Source: Promethearchaeota archaeon
GTDB taxonomy: Archaea; Asgardarchaeota; Lokiarchaeia; Sigyniarchaeales; SOKP01
Assembly (NCBI GenBank): GCA_030606485.1
Contig: JAUWGH010000006.1
Location: 62,001-126,000, forward strand
DNA: 64,000 bases
Reading direction: 5' to 3'
Below are positions 61,299 through 64,000 of this stretch, one piece after another; within the stretch, counting starts at the first letter, position 1, and each line of letters opens with the position of its first letter. The translations under genes and the position numbers were made by a program. The notes under the pieces were generated by a model, which was given only the letters and a program-made list of their open reading frames with translations, searched no databases and was not told the origin of the DNA.

Positions 61299-63491
61299 TT
61301 AGATATGGAGTTTCATTTTCCAAAAAACCAATTTTTTTTGGATTTCATTTATTCCTGCTTCATCTAATACTCCTGGAACACTATTAAGATCAGATATACT
61401 TCGATTAATCGCATCTAAAACACCTGAAAATCCCTTTATCTTTAAAATAGTATCATGTAGCTTTCCTAACAATATGGAAATTTCAACCGCAGATTTTTTA
61501 TTAAGAGATTCTTTGATAAAGTTAAAATATTCGGATAGAACTTCAATAGTAGTTATTTCCATCTTTTCAAAATCCATTATTGAGACGGTTTTTTGTTCTT
61601 CAATAATCTTTTGTTTAGAAACTAAAGACTCTTCCGAAATTGGTGCAGGAGGCTCTATTTCTTCTTGAACTTTAATCTCCTCTTTACTAGGCTCAGGTGG
61701 AAATTCTTTTTTTATCTCTTTTTGAGGTATTTTTGGTTTTTCAAGTGATATTTGAAGTTTTACTGGCTTTTCAATTTCTGATTTAACCACACCTTTATGA
61801 GGACTGTAAAAAACATCTTTTTGAGCTCCGACCCAAGCATCCTCCAAAATTGGTACAAAGATTTTAATATGTTCTTCAATAATACTGCCAATTCCGGCGA
61901 TTTCAGTTTTCATTTCACCTCGAATTTCCGTTTTCGAGATAACACAAATAACCACCTCTTCATAATCTCTATTAATTGCCCATAGATTCTGTAATCTTCT
62001 ATGTCTATAAGAAACATTAGTCATTTGATCTAATTCTTGTAAGATTGCCATATGAGCTGAGGAAGATGGATTAATATTTGCAGCAATTCTAATATTTACA
62101 TGTGATCGTAGTGCTTTTAATGCATCAATATCTATATCCGTAATCTCAGGGGCTACAATTAATATTCTCATTTTAGCCTTTGAAATTTCTTCGTTGATAT
62201 GGGCTTTAGCACCTTCAATAGATCGTATAAACCAAATATCCCTCATAGAAAATAAGGTCACTCTTTTAGCCCTTTCCCAGAATTCAGCGGTAACCTTTTC
62301 ATTAATTTCCAACCTTCTGAGAATATCATCTAAAACATCATCTAAGGTTTTCATTACTTGGTTTGTAAATATATTTTTTAAACCAATAAGTGGTGCTGAA
62401 ATGTTGTCAGTAATTCCAGAGAGTTTCTCTTCCGCCATTACGATTGTTTTACTAAAGCTTTTACTCATATCGGCAAAAATTTCATTTATATTCTCTCCAG
62501 AACTTGCCGTTGTTTTAGTGATCTCATTAATATTGGTAATTAAATTACCCAATAAAGTATTTAATTTTAAACCAAATTTAGAGCTCATTTTTTCATTAAT
62601 TCGCTCTAATCCCACCGCAAAAACTTTTTCTATTACTTGATCTACGGTTTCTTGAATAACTCCAAGTCGTAACTTTTTTAGATTTTCTGAAATTGTACTT
62701 CGAATATCCTCAAAATTCTTACTTAAATCTCCAATTTCTGTTACCATAATTTTTTTTGATTCTTCCTCAATATCCTCAAGTACTTGGGTAACCGGTCTAA
62801 TTTTATCAATTTCAGATAATCTTTTTTCAAAAGCAACTTTTTGAGCATTCATCTTTGATAGCATGTCTTGTTTTAAAGTATTCATGAAATCACCGTAATC
62901 TCGTAATGTCTTAAGACCTTCAGTTTTTTCTTCAAATTGAGAAAATGATCCCTCTAACTGAGGTGAAATATTTTCTTTAATATTTCTTATATAAGAATTA
63001 AAATCTTGTAATTGACTAATTAATGCAGCATAAGGAGGTAATGCAGAATAGTGGGGAGTAGCTCCAATAATTTTTTTATATAATCCTTTTTGAACAAATT
63101 TTTCCGCAATAACTTCGCAATCTTCTTTTGGTTTGCCAATTAAGATTGACATTTCTCCAAGAGATACAGCATCTCTACCTGTTGTTAAAAAATATAATTC
63201 TATTTCATCATCAGATAATTCAATATCACTTAATACTTGTTTTGTTAGTTCCTGAGAATAGGATACATCCTTCTCTAAAATATCTTCGACTTTGAAATTT
63301 ACAATTTCCAAGTATTTATTTAAATACACTATTAATCTATGAGGAGGTGTTCCATGAACATCCACTTTTTTAATAGGAAATTTGGTTGTATTATTATATT
63401 CATCAGCTTTAATTTCAAACTTGATCTCTTCCAAACAAAGCTTACATGTGAAGGGAATTGAAACTTTATCTTTACCATTAAATAAATCCAT
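61299..63491 (-). CDS. Large coiled-coil protein with winged-helix and TrmB-like C-terminal domain
   Basis: 730 aa. Layout: N-terminal CKLCLEEIKFEI domain (1-75), winged helix (about 90-155; DAVSLGEMSILIGKPKEDCEVIAEKFVQKGLY), long coiled coil (about 160-400), a domain like the effector region of TrmB regulators (about 410-570; SKAKMRILIVAPEITDIDIDALKAL...VNIRIAANINPSSSAHMAI), a Pro/Lys/Glu linker (about 575-645) and a helical C-terminus. It has no transmembrane helix. It could be a DNA-organising or sensory scaffold. A second wHTH-like partial frame lies 39 nt upstream in the same orientation. Confidence 0.7.
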   Translation of the reverse strand: MDLFNGKDKVSIPFTCKLCLEEIKFEIKADEYNNTTKFPIKKVDVHGTPPHRLIVYLNKYLEIVNFKVEDILEKDVSYSQELTKQVLSDIELSDDEIELYFLTTGRDAVSLGEMSILIGKPKEDCEVIAEKFVQKGLYKKIIGATPHYSALPPYAALISQLQDFNSYIRNIKENISPQLEGSFSQFEEKTEGLKTLRDYGDFMNTLKQDMLSKMNAQKVAFEKRLSEIDKIRPVTQVLEDIEEESKKIMVTEIGDLSKNFEDIRSTISENLKKLRLGVIQETVDQVIEKVFAVGLERINEKMSSKFGLKLNTLLGNLITNINEITKTTASSGENINEIFADMSKSFSKTIVMAEEKLSGITDNISAPLIGLKNIFTNQVMKTLDDVLDDILRRLEINEKVTAEFWERAKRVTLFSMRDIWFIRSIEGAKAHINEEISKAKMRILIVAPEITDIDIDALKALRSHVNIRIAANINPSSSAHMAILQELDQMTNVSYRHRRLQNLWAINRDYEEVVICVISKTEIRGEMKTEIAGIGSIIEEHIKIFVPILEDAWVGAQKDVFYSPHKGVVKSEIEKPVKLQISLEKPKIPQKEIKKEFPPEPSKEEIKVQEEIEPPAPISEESLVSKQKIIEEQKTVSIMDFEKMEITTIEVLSEYFNFIKESLNKKSAVEISILLGKLHDTILKIKGFSGVLDAINRSISDLNSVPGVLDEAGINEIQKKLVFWKMKLHI

Positions 63492-63530
63492 CTTTTATCT
63501 TACACCTGTTTTTTCTTTCTAATTTTTTAA

Positions 63531-64000
63531 TCACCAATCAACCTTTTCAGGGTAAGTAACCTCTAATAATTCCAAGGCTTTTTTTGCAATTTCAATTGAT
63601 ATCTTTTGTTCTTTATCTTCAGATTTAAAAAATTCTCTAATTTTAGGTAATAAAAATTCGGGAAAAATAATAAGTGGCTTAATATCAGTAAGTAATATTA
63701 CCCAACCTTGATCTTCTTTATCTTTAAGTGTAGTAACTATTTTTAAATCTTCTAAAATGCTTAATATAACCTCAATGTCAAACCAATCCGAAAAAATTTT
63801 AGGGAGTTTGTCCAATGGATAATAAGAATTTCTCATTAATGCTAAAAAATCATAACTATCCGGATTTAGAAGTAATCCGGAAATTTTTTTCAACTCTTCA
63901 ACAGATTGTTTATTAACATCATAAGTTGAAAAATAATCTGCAACTTTATCTTTATATATATCATATAAATTTTTCTTATTTTCCCTTAAACGATTTAAAA
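63531..64000 (-). CDS. Uncharacterised protein, 5' end beyond the window
   Basis: The frame is open through position 64000, so the protein is truncated at its N-terminus by the window edge. A TTG at 63893 exists, but the upstream sequence reads as normal protein (DIYKDKVADYFSTYDVNKQSVEEL), so the true start is further out. The visible part is helical with a winged-helix-like stretch (NSYYPLDKLPKIF...VILSILEDLKIVTTL). It is likely cotranscribed with the 730-aa coiled-coil protein. The function is unknown. Confidence 0.6.
   Translation of the reverse strand, partial: LNRLRENKKNLYDIYKDKVADYFSTYDVNKQSVEELKKISGLLLNPDSYDFLALMRNSYYPLDKLPKIFSDWFDIEVILSILEDLKIVTTLKDKEDQGWVILLTDIKPLIIFPEFLLPKIREFFKSEDKEQKISIEIAKKALELLEVTYPEKVDW

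Noticed and set aside
62194-62640. 148-codon frame antisense to the coiled-coil protein gene
   Set aside because: It mirrors the coiled-coil heptads of the real gene, giving Ser/Ile/Leu-rich sequence without family features.
1-64000. CRISPR array, insertion sequences, prophage, rRNA or tRNA genes
   Set aside because: I saw no regularly spaced repeats of CRISPR size, no transposase or phage motifs, and no GC-rich tRNA-like stretches with T-loop consensus. A short tRNA with introns could still escape reading by eye.

Overview
The window is AT-rich (roughly 30% GC by eye), densely coded archaeal DNA that looks like an Asgard archaeon, most plausibly Lokiarchaeia-like. Archaeal markers are RNA polymerase subunit D carrying Fe-S motifs followed by L18e-L13-S9, a group II chaperonin, archaeal-type TrpRS, TrmI, Lrp-type regulators and TATA-like promoter boxes. 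Asgard or eukaryote-like signatures are a Rag/Gtr-like small GTPase with a C-terminal roadblock/longin-like domain, a WD40 propeller, a free-standing CDC48-N-type double-barrel protein and a small MIT/TPR-like helical protein. TTG and GTG starts are common. I see no rRNA, tRNA, CRISPR array, insertion sequence or phage gene.

Layout. 1-6.8 kb: small heat-shock protein, DUF1028 protein, GNAT acetyltransferase, acyl-CoA synthetase, solitary Eco57I/TaqI-like adenine methylase. 7-13.2 kb: two-gene class I metal chelatase (BchI/BchD fusion plus CobN) and a winged-helix regulator. 13.4-19.4 kb: small Rossmann-like protein, cyclase-family hydrolase, two hot-dog (MaoC-like) proteins, geranylgeranyl-reductase-type flavoprotein, aminotransferase and ornithine-cyclodeaminase-like enzyme. 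20-22 kb: CDC48-N-like protein and WD40 protein.

22-34 kb is the metabolic core. One minus-strand run reads frhB-like, hdrA (double HdrA fused to MvhD), hdrC, hdrB, metV, metF, an Lrp regulator, a methyltransferase and a strongly diverged MetF-like protein. A second metV-metF pair is transcribed divergently from a 605-bp intergenic region holding 20-bp tandem repeats. Together the genes predict a flavin-based, probably electron-bifurcating methylene-tetrahydropterin reductase fed by F420H2 or ferredoxin, i.e. the reductive methyl branch of a Wood-Ljungdahl-type pathway. PEP carboxykinase (GTP) follows and fits gluconeogenesis from acetyl-CoA.

36-50 kb: thermosome, membrane zinc-ribbon protein, Lrp regulator, an FAD oxidase with a CCG-type Fe-S partner, TrpRS, the Rag-like GTPase, small unknown proteins, YjbQ, a tRNA-binding OB protein, TrmI, a PRC-barrel protein, a coiled-coil protein and serine hydroxymethyltransferase. 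50-54 kb: a membrane protein, a membrane-anchored esterase split by one in-frame TAG, and rpoD-L18e-L13-S9. 54-64 kb: aroA and aroC flanking two unknown genes, MIT/TPR-like protein, Mut7-C RNase-like protein, winged-helix ferredoxin protein, ATC-hydrolase-like protein, and a 730-residue coiled-coil protein with a TrmB-like C-terminal region, with a partial partner at the window edge.
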